64,000 nucleotides of DNA, from NCBI GenBank assembly GCA_029204225.1, contig CM055096.1, positions 61,668,957-61,732,956 of the forward strand. Direction: 5' to 3'. A program made the translations under genes and the position numbers. Below, one piece after another: positions 31,745-43,163 of the stretch. Origin of the DNA: Diphasiastrum complanatum. Its lineage: Eukaryota > Streptophyta > Lycopodiopsida > Lycopodiales > Lycopodiaceae. Within the stretch, counting starts at the first letter, position 1, and each line of letters opens with the position of its first letter. The notes beneath the pieces are model-generated. The model made no database searches and had not been told where the DNA came from. It saw only the letters and a list, made by a program, of their open reading frames with translations.

Positions 31745-32240
31745 TTGAGGTCATCAATGCGAAGCAGGGCCTGAAGATATTCGTCGTGTGAATCGGGCCC
31801 GCTGCAAGATGGAGTGGCTTCACTCAAGAGCTCCTACAACTCAGCCAACTCTTTCTCGACAAGTGCCTTCGCATCCTCGAGCGGTTGCAAGAACTCGACT
31901 CAAAATTTTTCAAGCATCTGGCCTTGGAGCTGGTTCAGCTTTGTGAGGTCTACTGTGACTTACAGAGAGAGAGAAGCTTCTGTCTTTATTCTCGTCATTC
32001 GCTCCTCCTGCAAATATTTATGGAGGGCGATGTTATGTTGATTCGTAGCCAAAAGTTGTTGTTTCAAAGAATCATTTTGAGTCTGAAAATTGTCAAACTT
32101 GGCCTCAGATGTCTTATTCATTTTCTTCAAAAAATCAGCTTCGTTTATTAGAGTCTGAAACTATGCTTCGAGAGAACGATTTCGTTCGATCAGCTTCATG
32201 TTGTCTGATTCGAGCATCGAAATGAAATCCATAATTCAAA
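31745..32240 (-). pseudogene. Antisense coiled-coil protein remnant
   Basis: The minus-strand frame starting near 32240 (MDFISMLESDNMKLIERNRS) continues for about 160 codons with four stops. It shows clear heptad spacing: FLKKMNKTSEAKFDNFQ, NDSLKQQLLATNQHNIALHK, LTKLNQLQGQMLEKF and LEDAKALVEKELAEL, ending HDEYLQALLRIDDLN. A long coiled coil is visible; the protein family is not. It faces the gypsy linker on the plus strand and may be the gag-side part of another element. Confidence 0.45.
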
Positions 32241-32243
32241 GCA

Positions 32244-32395
32244 TTGAGGATCTATTTTTACAGGTTCTTCATGATTTGAGTGAGGTGAAGTGCATTTCTA
32301 TTCAACGTTACTCATTGTATCTCATGTTTGAGCAAGTTAATTTAAGACATAACAAAGTTATATCAGAAAAATAACAAGCATAGTTGAAGAGGGAG
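32244..32395 (+). mobile_element. 3' end of a family F element before its LTR
   Basis: About 150 bp of 3' untranslated sequence (GGATCTATTTTT...CTCATGTTTGAGCAA) ends in the polypurine tract GAAGAGGGAG directly before the LTR start. No coding part of this element remains. Confidence 0.6.
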
Positions 32396-32760
32396 TGTGA
32401 GAAATTGTCAACTAGTTTGCTTGTCTATTTTTGGTCAAATGGAGGCCAAAATTGTACATATTGTAAATCAAAACTTTCACATGGGTGTTGGTGATTCAAA
32501 TAGTATTATCAATTATTTCTAGCCAAGTCTTAGAAGTGGCAGAATCAGGTCTCACAAAATAGATTTTAGTTTAAAAAAAAATGAGAACATTCATCAAAAC
32601 TCAACCACTATCTTGTGAGGACTTGAGTGCTCATAAAGATAAGTTGCAAGATGTTAATGGTAGGGCCTCCATAGGAGGAATTGGTAGCTTTTGATCTTTT
32701 GAATTTGCATTATCTATGTGTTGATGTGAAGTTTTGTGTTAAATGATAGGCCTGATGGTT
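32396..32760 (+). repeat. Family F 3' LTR, truncated
   Basis: Starts TGTGAGAAATTGTCAACTAG after a polypurine tract. The first ~100 bp match the antisense copy at 6766 (GGTCAAATGGAGGCCAAAAT, TTGTACATATTGTAAA). No TATA box or LTR end was found, so 32760 is a nominal limit. Confidence 0.55.
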
Positions 32761-32904
32761 TGCAAGATTATTTTCTAATATTAGAACGATCTGTGCATAA
32801 AATGTAGTACTAGTATATGCATCCAAGTTTCTATTCTTACTATGGAATGAAAATCCATAATTTAAAGACAATTTTGAATGTGCTTTAATTCCCATGGTAA
32901 AGGA

Positions 32905-32906
<2 letters not shown>

Positions 32907-32995
<89 letters not shown>
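32907..32995. repeat. (GA)n microsatellite
   Basis: An uninterrupted run of about 44 GA dinucleotides. Open frames across it encode only alternating Arg-Glu or Ser-Leu and are not genes. Confidence 0.98.
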
Positions 32996-32998
<3 letters not shown>

Positions 32999-33221
32999 AA
33001 CTCTTGGTGCATAGACTAGTTGGAAGGGCTTGGCAGTTCTCACTTGTGCAAAAACACACTTCATGGTTGTGGTAGCAAAGCCAATAACAAGGTTTCTCTT
33101 GGAATGCCAAGAACTTAGCTCACAAAATGTTCACCATTTTGCAATGGCCAATTTTTAGCATGACAATCCCTAGCTACACAGTGTTAGAAAATGGCTCTCA
33201 TGTAGCAACCCTAATAAATCA

Positions 33222-33249
<28 letters not shown>
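33222..33249. repeat. (AT)n microsatellite
   Basis: About 14 AT dinucleotides. Confidence 0.97.
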
Positions 33250-33252
<3 letters not shown>

Positions 33253-34867
33253 ATCTTTGGCTATTGGTTTCCTAGGTAGGCATTGGCAAGACATATCTAT
33301 TGAAGATCACAAGGATCCGGTTGGTGAAGCTTGGGTAGATGCACTTAATCCATGAGGGTTTAGTTTGTTTCTTGGAAAATCCATTTTTTCTCATCTTGAT
33401 CCTGCCCTAAAGGCAAAACCGACCAATGGAAAGAGGGTATGCTAGTTGGCTTTAGAAAGAAGTAACTCATGTGACCAGGTTTACGTGAGAGGAGGGGAAT
33501 CTTGTGTGGTCCACCAGCGGGCCGCTTGTGCGTGAGTGCGAGGGTGGAAGAGGAGTCGGATGATGGATCATGGACGCACCAGGAATGTAAATCAGGCTAT
33601 GAGGTTGATGCACATGAGACAACCACAGTGAAGTTGATGCAGATGAGACAACCTCTGTTGGAATATGTGAAGTGATCGTCATTTTTTGTACTCGACGACA
33701 ACTACGATCTCTTTAAATTTGATACGGTTTCTATCTTACTTGACTGAAAAGCCGGAGGCGAGCGGGTGTGTCCATGTGTGTGATATCGTAGCTGCATCAA
33801 CATCATCACTGTGTGTATATGAGCGATTGTTTGAACAACATGGGTGGCTGGCCACTTTGGGTCCGGAAGCCAGGCCACTACTAACATCATTACGCCAATA
33901 GATGAACGGAATGTGAACACATAATAAAGGGAACAGTACTATAGATACAGATTTTACTATACACTGTACACAATCTCATAAATCTCACAAGCACCTGGAC
34001 AAAAGCTTGCTCTCGTGTAGGTGCTGATTGTACTGCCCCACTTTGAAAAGAGCTGGCATAGATCCGATCTCCACCCGGAGTCCGGACACCAACTTCAGTC
34101 CCTCGGATTCCTCCGCTCCTTCTTCATGTACCTTTTTTCTCTCTCTCTCAACTTTTGGCCTTGATGCTGCATTGCTACCTGTGCCTGGCAAGGAAAGGAC
34201 TATGCCTAGCTTGCTGGTAGAAGGAAGCAAGGAAGTCATGTATGTATGTATGTGTACCTAGAACGCAGGTCTTTGCTAAATTGACGCCAGGTACCTGAGG
34301 TGACCCGCTGGTCCTTTGTCCCAGCCTTTCCCATATCGGGAAAAAGCTCAAGTTCCCTAAATCTCCTCCTATTTTTCCAACCTGACAACTATATGATACA
34401 TTATCGATATTATAATATATATATGCACATTGTATCTTGCTACTGTTCATTAATGTCCAGTACCATATCATAAAAGCTTTATAACTTTATGTGTGACATT
34501 AGCTTCCATATTTCAGACATTTGCCATTTCGCCTTTTCGTCTAGGAAGATGCATCATGCATTATGCATACGAAAGCCAAAGTCATGCCGAAGCAAGTACC
34601 GAAGCATCCATTGCATTGATTTGAACTTTGACTATGTATTTGAAGCACCTACCTACATGATATGATAGGTATCATCATGATCATCCTCAATGCTCATCAT
34701 GCTTATGTCTCTTAGCATACCCTTGGTGTTTCTAAGTTTCTTCTTCTTTCTTCTAGAGGTCACTATAACTTATATGACTAGAATACTCACAACATGTACA
34801 ATAAGGAAAACTAAAAAACGAGGTGAGTGATGGGCCAAAGACTATGAATGAAGAAAGAGTGAAAACA
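33250..34867. other. Unassigned stretch with one GC-richer open frame
   Basis: No transposon is recognised. At 33985-34239 (minus) a GC-richer 84-codon frame reads VLSLPGTGSNAASRPKVERE, RKKVHEEGAEESEGLKLVSG, LRVEIGSMPALFKVGQ. Its composition differs from the AT-rich surroundings, so a host exon remnant is possible, but no family is recognised and no splice context is convincing. Confidence 0.3.
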
Positions 34868-34884
34868 CATACACACAAACACAT

Positions 34885-35006
34885 TTGGAGCACAACCTCA
34901 TCAAGCCTCACTAGGGTACCCATCATAGGCAAGTTGGAGAAGTGTCACTTGTGGCTTTGAGACCCAAGAATCTACATTGCATGTGGAATGAAGAGGTTGT
35001 GCTCCA

Positions 35007-35047
<41 letters not shown>

Positions 35048-35165
35048 GTTTGGAGCACAACCTCCTCAAGTGTCATTAGGGTATCCATCATAGGCAAGTT
35101 GGAGAAGTGTCACTTGTGGCTAGACCCAAGAATCTAGATTGCTTTTGGAATGAAGAGGCTTTAAT
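34885..35165. repeat. Tandem ~130-bp duplication separated by (CA)n
   Basis: The unit TTTGGAGCACAACCTC...GTGGAATGAAGAGG occurs at about 34885-34996 and 35048-35160, about 90 percent alike. They are separated by a (CA)n run at 35010-35045. Each unit starts with TTTGGAGCACAACCTC, and the first ends with its inverse GAGGTTGTGCTCCAAA. Confidence 0.85.
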
Positions 35166-36060
35166 GACACAAGCACTATACCAATAAGGTAGTGATAAAT
35201 AATAATGTTGTTTCCATATGTTTATTGCACATGCATTTACATACTCTCTTTCTTCTCATAGATTTATACACCATTCCACATGTTCCTTGATCTTCAAGAT
35301 GAGCACTTGTGATGTATTCACTTCCTTAGAACAATTCTTTCAATGTATCCCATGTCTCTTTTGATTCATTGGCATCATCATTATAAGAAGCTCGAGTAAA
35401 TTCACAGAAATAGTTGTACACATACATGAAACTTTAGTAATATATGGCCTAAATACTAAAAAAATTGAGAATTATGTTCAGGTATATTTAAAAATAGGTC
35501 CTAATATTTTATAATGATCATTTTGAAACGGATTGAGGTCTCTATAACTTCAATACTCACAAGAAAGGCTTGAGTACTCTGTGACTTGTAGTTTATTAAA
35601 AATAATACTTGGGTACTAAAAGGCTTGTAGTTCACAACGGAAACCAAAAAGTTTGTGATGCACGTAATCCACATCCAAATACTCACAAAAACCTTGAGTA
35701 CTCCAAACTTGAGAACTCCACATGAGACACAAGTAACTCATATGACAAATATTCCATTAGCTTGAGTAGTTCATACAAGATCAAGTAGTTAGAGCAACCA
35801 AGAATTCCATTAGCTCAAGTACTTGAGTATTAACCATTAGCCAATTGCATGCTTTAGGAAGGAGTCAAATGCTCAAATTTGTCCACAAAGAGATCAAACA
35901 CAATGATAAGGATTGTGCTAAAAATTTGTAATTCAACCTTGAAGAGGGTGAGAGCCCCCCACGTCATGACTCCTACTTGATGTTCCACTTCCTTAGACAA
36001 AAGATTCAAACATATTCTATTACTCAAGACCTCATAAACAGGCAAATTCCCCTGCCATTT
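35166..36060. other. No recognised feature
   Basis: AT-rich. It has dispersed CTTGAGTACT/CACAAGT-type phrases between 35540 and 35830 but no LTR ends or coding resemblance. Confidence 0.45.
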
Positions 36061-36088
36061 TGTGTGTGTGTGTGTGTGTATGTGTGTG

Positions 36089-36139
<51 letters not shown>

Positions 36140-36144
36140 ATATA

Positions 36145-36177
<33 letters not shown>

Positions 36178-36319
36178 GTATATATATATATACATATATT
36201 CACACACACATATATATACACACACACTATATATATATATACACACACATACACACACATATATATATATACATACACACACACACATATACACACACAC
36301 GCGCGTGCATGCACGCACG

Positions 36320-36387
<68 letters not shown>
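36061..36387. repeat. Compound (TG)n-(TA)n-(CA)n microsatellite
   Basis: About 327 bp of alternating purine-pyrimidine sequence: TG-rich at 36061-36160, mixed TA/TG/CA in the middle, and CA-rich at 36320-36387. TG on one side and CA on the other make it an imperfect inverted repeat. Long frames on both strands through it (Cys-Val or His-Thr repeats) are artefacts. Confidence 0.97.
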
Positions 36388-36389
<2 letters not shown>

Positions 36390-37400
36390 GCAACCCACTT
36401 CCATGGCCATTTAGTGTACTTCGTTGACTCTGAACTGAAAAACTAACTACAAAAATAAAAATATTTTTGTGAAATCATTATTGGTGTCTCTAATTGCTCC
36501 TCAATCTTGTTGCAGATCAACCCACATAACACAAATTAGACAAAATACTTACTATCCAAATATTATGATGAATGCTATTACAAGTGAAGAGGCAGTAACT
36601 AATTCACATTCATTACTCATAAGAAATTGACAAGAATTGATTGAAATAACTAAAATAGATTCAAGATGATATCCAAGTAGTCACTACAACAAATCTTTGA
36701 TATTGAAAATACACACACTCATCAAATTAGATGGTCATTTGAAGATAAGTAGTGAACAAAAATCCATACATTTGGTATTAGAAATTTATTGTCAAATACA
36801 AGTGCACATACCACTATCTTTTACCTCTTTCTCTATGTTTTACTATTGCACTACAATATCTATCTATGTGTTTCATTCTAAAGATCTACATTTGCTTATT
36901 TACAAAATAATCATAAATATATCTTGTATTTACTTTTTACAAAGTTGCTGTCAAGGTTGTTATAGGATTTGAATTCTAACAGTCATGAAAGTGACTTGAC
37001 CATCAATTATGAAACTCGATATCAGTTGAGAAAATGATTGATTTAGTCAAGGTTGAGATGATAGATATCAATTGAGGTCAAGATTGATCTTGACTTAGTG
37101 CATGCATCAAGTACCAATGTATTTATGTAGGTTCAGAATTTGTCTTTGAGCCCACATCTATTTGACAATCTTTAAAGCTATTACAAAAACTTGGAGTAGT
37201 TTTCTAGATCCAAATTTGAAGACATGAGTACAAAAGTGAAATAAATTATTCAAATGTGGCTCTTCTAGATTCACATTAGCTCCTAGGAAAGGAGAAATTC
37301 TACACACCCATTGAATGTGGATTTAGAAAAGGCTTGAATTTGAGACTAAACATTGCATTAAATTTTGATTGCTTGTCCTTAACTAGGGCTTTTGGAGACA
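36388..37400. other. No recognised feature
   Basis: AT-rich sequence. Nothing supports a gene or a defined repeat. Confidence 0.45.
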
Positions 37401-37640
37401 TCAATCGTCACGTCTTCTTTGCTACAATATTTGAGTATGATCTCTTTGTGCTACTCTTTATCTCTGACATAATATTAACATATCTGCTTTTCAAATGGAA
37501 TTTTGGATTGAGTATCAATGCAATGCAACTTTGACTATCACATAATAGAGTTGTTGGATCTTCCTGTGTAGGGCTTCGGTTAAGTTCCTTGCCATTCTGA
37601 ACAATCAGACCAAGAATAAAAAGGCAACTCTTGTACTCAT
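37401..37640 (-). pseudogene. pol: Ty1/copia RNase H remnant
   Basis: The minus-strand frame reads PTTLLCDSQSCIALILNPKF, then HLKSRYVNIMSEI. This matches the third and fourth blocks of copia RNase H (CDNQSA-type Asp, then NP.FH.RSKHIDI). The typical RSKHID is mutated to KSRYVNI and the protein runs out. It is from a lineage different from A to E. The (CT)n run at 37668 interrupts the sequence upstream. Confidence 0.7.
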
Positions 37641-37665
37641 TTTTCAGGTGGAGAGAATTATTATG

Positions 37666-37784
<119 letters not shown>

Positions 37785-37842
37785 AGATCTAAATCTCTTC
37801 TTATTTAGTTTATTGTAATCTACGTGGTCTAGTGCAAACCTT

Positions 37843-38061
37843 GTCTCAAGGGGAGAAAGGTACTTCATCACCTTGAATAATGATTTTTTAAGGGGAATAG
37901 TAATGAGTTTTCTAAAGCAAAAATTAGAACCATTCATATACTTTAGGCAATCGATCAAAAAAGTAACTGAAACTAAAGTACCAATAAAAATAAGGATTTT
38001 GAAAACCAATGGAGGTGGAGAATTTGTTTCAACCAAGTCAAAATTATTGCAAGTAGGATGA
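37843..38061 (+). pseudogene. pol: Ty1/copia integrase core remnant
   Basis: The plus-strand frame reads RYFITLNNDFLRG (usual Y-ITF-DDYSR), then FLKQKLEPFIYFRQ and KIRILKTNGGGEFVSTKSK. This is the integrase core between the first and second catalytic Asp. The second Asp is replaced: TNGGGEF stands where TDNGGEF is expected. It ends within a few codons. It is opposite in strand to the RNase H remnant on the other side of the (CT)n run. Confidence 0.7.
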
Positions 38062-38982
38062 CATTTAACAAGTATGTGTCAAATCTATGCTTTTATATTT
38101 GAAATTAGTGTTGCTGAATTCCAACTAAATTCAATGGTAATCCTTGATATTAGTTAAATTCTGTCATCCAATGAGATCACTGGGATACAATCAATAACTT
38201 GGAGTCTATTTCCCATTCGAGAAATATTCTATACCAAGAGTTTCCTATATTCTAGGAACATAACTTTTATTGATGAATTCTGATGACTCTCGAATCATGT
38301 GTCTCATAAGCAATATAGATTAAACAAGACAGTTTCTGATGAATTCTCTTCACACTACTTCTTCAATCAATTAACTTTTAACCAGGAGTAATCCAACTAC
38401 TCGAGTTAATTGCGAATGATTCCGAAATCTCAAATGTCTAGGTGACAAATTCGTTTATCCTGGAACTTATTCCAGAACAACAACCTATTCCACTATGATC
38501 CAATACATAAAAATAGGCTATAATCCGCATATGTTACCCACATAACTCATTGCGAATCTTGCAACTCAACTACAAAAGAACTGTATTTCTCATGAGTAAA
38601 TAACATACCTGGGAAATCTGTGAAGTGAATAATTCCACATCCACAAGTTTCTCAACCAAGAAAATTTTACTAACAAAATTTCTTCACTCAATCAACCTAC
38701 ATCATATCTTAGTATTCAAATCAAGATTAGGTTGACGTTTCAATTGATTCAGATTCTGGAAAGGAACACTGTTTGAACTTGTAAATCACTTCCTAATGTT
38801 GATTTGTTCTGAGTAGAGTGTTCATACACCTCCTATTGTGCCCTATAACTTGCAAACTAAAGACAAGCTTTTCTCTCTATGTACTGCATCTCTCAGCTTT
38901 CACCTCCTGTGAGGGACTATTTCACACTAGTATGGAGCTCGTGATAGGCCAAATCCATTGATCAACACTGAGAGTCAAGGAA
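38062..38982. other. No recognised coding; possible element leader
   Basis: If the LTR and primer site at 38983-39421 are real, this is the minus-strand leader downstream of them. No gag start is recognisable. Confidence 0.35.
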
Positions 38983-38994
38983 GATCTTATACCA
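38983..38994 (-). other. Degenerate primer-site-like sequence
   Basis: The minus strand reads TGGTATAAGATC, sharing TGGTAT and other positions with TGGTATCAGAGC (9 of 12). It sits exactly at the end of the candidate LTR. Confidence 0.45.
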
Positions 38995-39421
38995 TGTCGA
39001 TAATCAACACCAAGCACTATATTATCCAAATAAAAGAGTACAATGCTCAGGATAGAGAGAGTGAGAGGGTTTAGGAGTTTGACTAGTTCTAAATCTATAG
39101 TCTAAAATACACCTTAGCATAGCCTAGTCTATTCCTAACTTCTTGTGTGAAGAGTGAAGATGTCATAAATATTTTCTTGTCACTTGGGCATGTTTACAAA
39201 TTGCTCCTTATGAGTCATGACATGGGTGCCATAAAAGGCATGGCATAGCATATTGCATCCACTAGAGAATAATGTTGATCTCTTCAAAGTTCATGCTAGA
39301 TGCACGCTTTGGGAAAGCCCAAAATGATTTGTACATTGATCAATTTTGTATCCATGTGGATAATAAACTAGGACATTAAGTGATAAACTAATAAACTTAA
39401 AAGCTATAATAAACTCTCACA
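38995..39421 (-). repeat. Candidate antisense LTR
   Basis: A 427-bp segment starts TGTGAGAGTTTATTATAGC and ends GATTATCGACA (minus strand), followed directly by a primer-site-like sequence. The TG...CA ends and position support an LTR. No second copy is in the window to confirm it. Confidence 0.45.
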
Positions 39422-42204
39422 TATTTGATGATGGTGCAAAAACATAGAAGCAATAGCAATCTTAGTACCATCTAGAAAACAATGCATGAAAAAGTGTGTT
39501 GTCCATTGGTCCAATCAAGCCAAAACCACACTAGCATGATGGCTCCAATTATCTTGTCCATAGGAATATATAAAGTTTCATAGGAAAATATATGAGAGTT
39601 TGTGAGCTCTATTGTTGTTCTTCTATATGCTCATTCAAAAGTTGCTAGAATGTCAAGTTTCCAAAATTTTGAGTACAAAAATTCCTAAACCCAACAACCT
39701 TTGAAAATAAAATGAGCTCTTGTCCAGAAATGAAAGTGGAATTAGAGCGCCTTGCACCAGAGGTGAGTGTCGTGGAGTGAAGTAAGGAGACTGTAAATTT
39801 TAAAAGGAAGGAAAGGCTGCAAAATGGCAGAAGCAGGTCAGGGCAGGGAGGGGGTCTGAGCCTTGAGGCCGGGGGCCAGAGCAAGGAAGGAAGAGGATAC
39901 TACGACTCACGAGGAGCCTACCAGCGTACGATGAAGGACGACACGTCCCGTCTCACTGAGCTTCTTGCATTATGTGGTCGGCCGTGCCACGGCCAACACC
40001 AAGTCCCTTTCCCTCGCACCACCAACTCCTCCTCTACGGCGGCGCCAAGATGCCACATGTCCTCTTTCGTTTCGGCTGTCACTCGCCGCTACCTCTCTAC
40101 ACATGAGTGCTTATGTCACTCTTACACACAGATGATACTTGTTGCTTGCTTCACTCGCTCACTCTCACTGACAACTGTCACTCATGGCTCGTGAAGTTAG
40201 TGAACGGCAAGACTGTTACACTACCCATTGCACAACATGATCTAATTATTCTATACACACACACACACTCACAGAATCGACCATCCCTTCCCCCAAAACA
40301 ACCTGCAACAGCAACACCCAGTTTAAACAGTGCATTTCAAAACCCAACTCACCCAAACATTCATCTATATATTATGTGACCGACAATTACGATTTTAACA
40401 CTCTTCCTCAAATCCTTCTCGTAAATCGTGAGTATGAGTATCTTTTTGTTAAAGACACGTCTTTCTGCCTTGTTTCTTCTTCTTCTTCTTCCTGAGGCTG
40501 AGAGTCCAAGAGTCTGCGAATCTGAGACACTGAGACCGGTGGTGACTGGACTCTCAATTTTCAGTGTTCGGCTGTTCGCTGTGGAGCCTCAATTTCTCGT
40601 CTTTAATTTTTTGCTTTTTGCAGGACTCAAGTCAAGTCTACAAGGCTAGTTAGAAGTTTGTCTCAACTCTGACAATTGAAGCACGGTGACAAAAGGTACA
40701 AAGTACGAGTCTTGAAGAACTGACCACAGTTGAACAATACCTACTTCTAGCCTTGTGGCCCTGGCCCTGGGGCCTGGCCTGCGTATATGCTGCTCTCTGT
40801 TCTATATTTACAACTACCTCTGTTGTATGCAACAAAAACTTCCTTCAATATCGGAATCGAGCCCATGTGGGATGGGCCAGTATCTGCCAGCAGCAGGAGC
40901 AGGATGAATAGAGAAAACGTATCTTTTTCTCTCTTTCCAAGTTAATTGACAGCAATATCTTTAATATTTAAAACAGCATGTATGGGTGTTACTGAAAAAC
41001 GTGCACCTAGTTATTTGCCACTCTAGAATGTTAGCACCAAGCAGCAATAGAGATTAAGGGGTCCACGTGTGATTTAGGGTTTTGATAGTGTTAAAGTAAT
41101 AGACAAAACACAAATTAGCAATTTGGTCCACGTGTGATTTAGGGTTTTGATCAACATTAGTCAATGAAATTATGTTAAATGGACACGTACACTTTTCTTT
41201 ATTCCATAAGGAAAGTTTTGTTTTCATTTAAAAGTTCAAAATATATTGGCTCTTTCAAAACATGTGTAAACATGTATAAACATGACCTTCAAAATGAAAA
41301 GCGTGAAAAGTTAGGGTCTTTGTGAAAGTAAGGTTTCTAAGAAGAGAAATAGTGATATAGTGGTAAGCTATTGTTACGATTTGTTAAAAGATGACTTAGT
41401 TGAGATGTCACTCTTAGATGAGTTTGATGAGTATGAAAATGAGAATTTAAAAAAATGCAATCTCTTTTTTGTTTTTTTTCGACTGATTTGAATGTATTGC
41501 CTACGAAGTATTGAAATTTGACGGCTTTCATGCCCTTCAAAGGCCAATTCAAACGCAATTGACATGTCCTTGCAATTTTGGGCCGTCAACACTGAAGGTT
41601 AGAATTTGTACTGTCAAAGTGACGAGTTAAAATTTATTTAAAATGTCATACACAAATGATAAATAATAAATATATCATATTAAAATTCACTTTTTTCAAC
41701 TTTCAAGTTTAACATTGGCAAATGCAAAGTGAGAATCTTAAACATCAAAAACATGTCCTTGGAAGATTGAAGTTGCAGCTTTGGCCGTGGCCCTACACTT
41801 CAATATTCCAATTTCCAAACTTTTATGGCCTTTCCTTTTTGTTCTACTAGTTATAGGCGTTCCTTCAGCTTTCAACTTTCAACTTTCAAGCTATAGCATG
41901 TGGCATGGACCGTGGCCATGCACTTCAAAGAACCAATTTTCAGATTTTCAAAGTTTTAGACCTATAGCTTCAAGCTTTAACATGCATGGGGCCCTAGACT
42001 TCAAAATTCCAAATTTCTTTTTTTTGTTTCGAAAAGCTAGCCATAGATTAATAATTTTGTACAAGGTACAAATTGAAATCTCAAAGAAGTCACTTAAAGG
42101 CAGAATAGTTTATTAGCCTCTCTCAAAAGCAGTCGAGGGGAAATAACAAAATCACCACTCCCAAATTCCCTACTATTTCTATCAAGCCAAATGTTCCAAA
42201 GGGA
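39422..42204. other. Unassigned region, partly GC-richer
   Basis: No transposon is recognised. 39890-40160 is clearly GC-richer than its surroundings. Around 40427-40624 the plus strand has an intron-like layout: donor-like C|GTGAGTATG, a C/T-rich tail and acceptor-like TTTTTGCTTTTTGCAG|G. A direct repeat GGTCCACGTGTGATTTAGGG occurs at 41055 and 41126. At 41760-42010 phrases such as CTTCAA-ATTCCAA(T)TT recur. None of these gives a recognisable protein. Confidence 0.35.
41055..41153. repeat. Direct repeat GGTCCACGTGTGATTTAGGG
   Basis: The ~28-bp phrase GGTCCACGTGTGATTTAGGG plus TTTTGAT appears twice, about 71 bp apart. Each copy contains CACGTG and the telomere-like TTTAGGG, but only once per copy. 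Confidence 0.8.
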
Positions 42205-42469
42205 AATAACTCAAAAGACTTTGCCAAGTTTGATGGATCTTCAAGAGATCTTGATCAATGAAGAATATAGGCTTCAAGCAAGAGGTGGATCTACATTGAC
42301 ACTTCAAGAGGATGTTATATTCACAAAGGGCAAATTCAAGGGCAAAACCAAAAGTAAGTTGTCTAAAGGGCAAGATCAAGTGGATGCTTCTTCAAGTGGC
42401 AAAAAGAAGGACAGATCAAAGCTCAAGTGCTTCTATTGTGGCATCAAAGGACACTTTGCAGATGACTGC
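42205..42469 (+). pseudogene. gag: Element B3 gag, part upstream of the E insertion
   Basis: The frame resumes family B gag at QKTLPSLMDLQEILINEEYR and runs to the zinc knuckle CFYCGIKGHFADDC. It stops exactly after the last Cys codon (TGC), where the LTR of element E begins. Wording is almost the same as B2 (27260-27525). The left end near 42205 is a truncation; no leader or 5' LTR of B3 remains. The rest of B3 continues at 48626. Confidence 0.9.
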
Positions 42470-42807
42470 TGTTAAAAATTCACAATTCTAGCTTGACTAG
42501 TTTTGGTCATATGACTTGTAAATAGTTAGATGTTCATGATGTGGCTTGTCACACGTGCCAAATAGCATAGGATTCCATTCATAAGGATGTTCTCAAGTAG
42601 ACCTAAGTGTTAGAACCTTTGGAATGAGTCCAAATTATGCTTAGATACAAGGGAGAAAAAATAGGAGCTATTTTTGGTAGTTTTTGCATTGTTGAGGGAT
42701 CTCCAAGATTCCAACCCTAACTTGGTAGGGATGAAAGATCCACCAAAATTAGCATTAGGGATAGGTTTAGGGCTACTCATACCTGCCCGAAACCGTGATG
42801 GATCATG

Positions 42808-42815
42808 TATATATA
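42808..42815 (+). promoter_or_regulatory. TATA box in the 5' LTR of element E
   Basis: TATATATAGG in an otherwise mixed context (GATCATG before it) is the likely core promoter for the full-length transcript. The same box occurs in the 3' LTR at 48282-48289. Confidence 0.65.
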
Positions 42816-42981
42816 GGTGATGATATCTCACCAAAATCAATCAAGCAATTTCATGTTTTTTCTCTCATAATGGTGCAATTGCTCTCTATGTTCATAATTG
42901 TTTGAGTACTTGTGATTACTAATGATTATAGGATTGAATGTAGGTCTGGTGTACAGTACTCAGACTGTGGGAGGCCGTACT

Positions 42982-42995
42982 TTCACACGTGTGAA
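42982..42995. promoter_or_regulatory. Palindrome TTCACACGTGTGAA (G-box core) in the E LTR
   Basis: A perfect 14-bp palindrome centred on CACGTG, downstream of the TATA box and upstream of the primer site. It also occurs in the 3' LTR at 48456-48469. Equivalent sites occur in LTR families A, B, C and the LTR at 50503. Confidence 0.6.
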
Positions 42996-43151
42996 GCCTT
43001 CTTCAAGGATTTGGGCCATTTAGTGAGGTTCAAGCATAGATTTTTGATGGATTTTGATGGTTCAACTTGTGCTAATCTTATGAAATCATAATCTATTGTT
43101 TCCCTCATCATTTCAAGTGTTTTAGGATCCTTATTTTCTGTAATTTTTACA

Positions 43152-43163
43152 TGGTATCAGAGC
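43152..43163 (+). other. Primer binding site of element E
   Basis: TGGTATCAGAGC immediately after the LTR; perfect initiator-Met-tRNA site. Confidence 0.95.

Larger units (their letters stand above)
42470..43151 (+). repeat. 5' LTR of element E
   Basis: Starts TGTTAAAAATTCAC and ends AATTTTTACA. TATATATA is at 42808-42815. The palindrome TTCACACGTGTGAA is at 42982-42995, about 170 bp downstream of the TATA and 156 bp before the primer site. Confidence 0.96.

Noticed and set aside
32710-33110. Ser-Leu and Arg-Glu repeat frames
   Set aside because: Products of the (GA)n run; no flanking domain.
35854-36446. Several 120-180 codon frames on both strands
   Set aside because: They only translate the TG/CA/TA microsatellite (Cys-Val, His-Thr, Tyr-Ile repeats).
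41040-41160. TTTAGGG as interstitial telomere repeat
   Set aside because: Only one TTTAGGG per copy of a larger direct repeat; no telomeric array.
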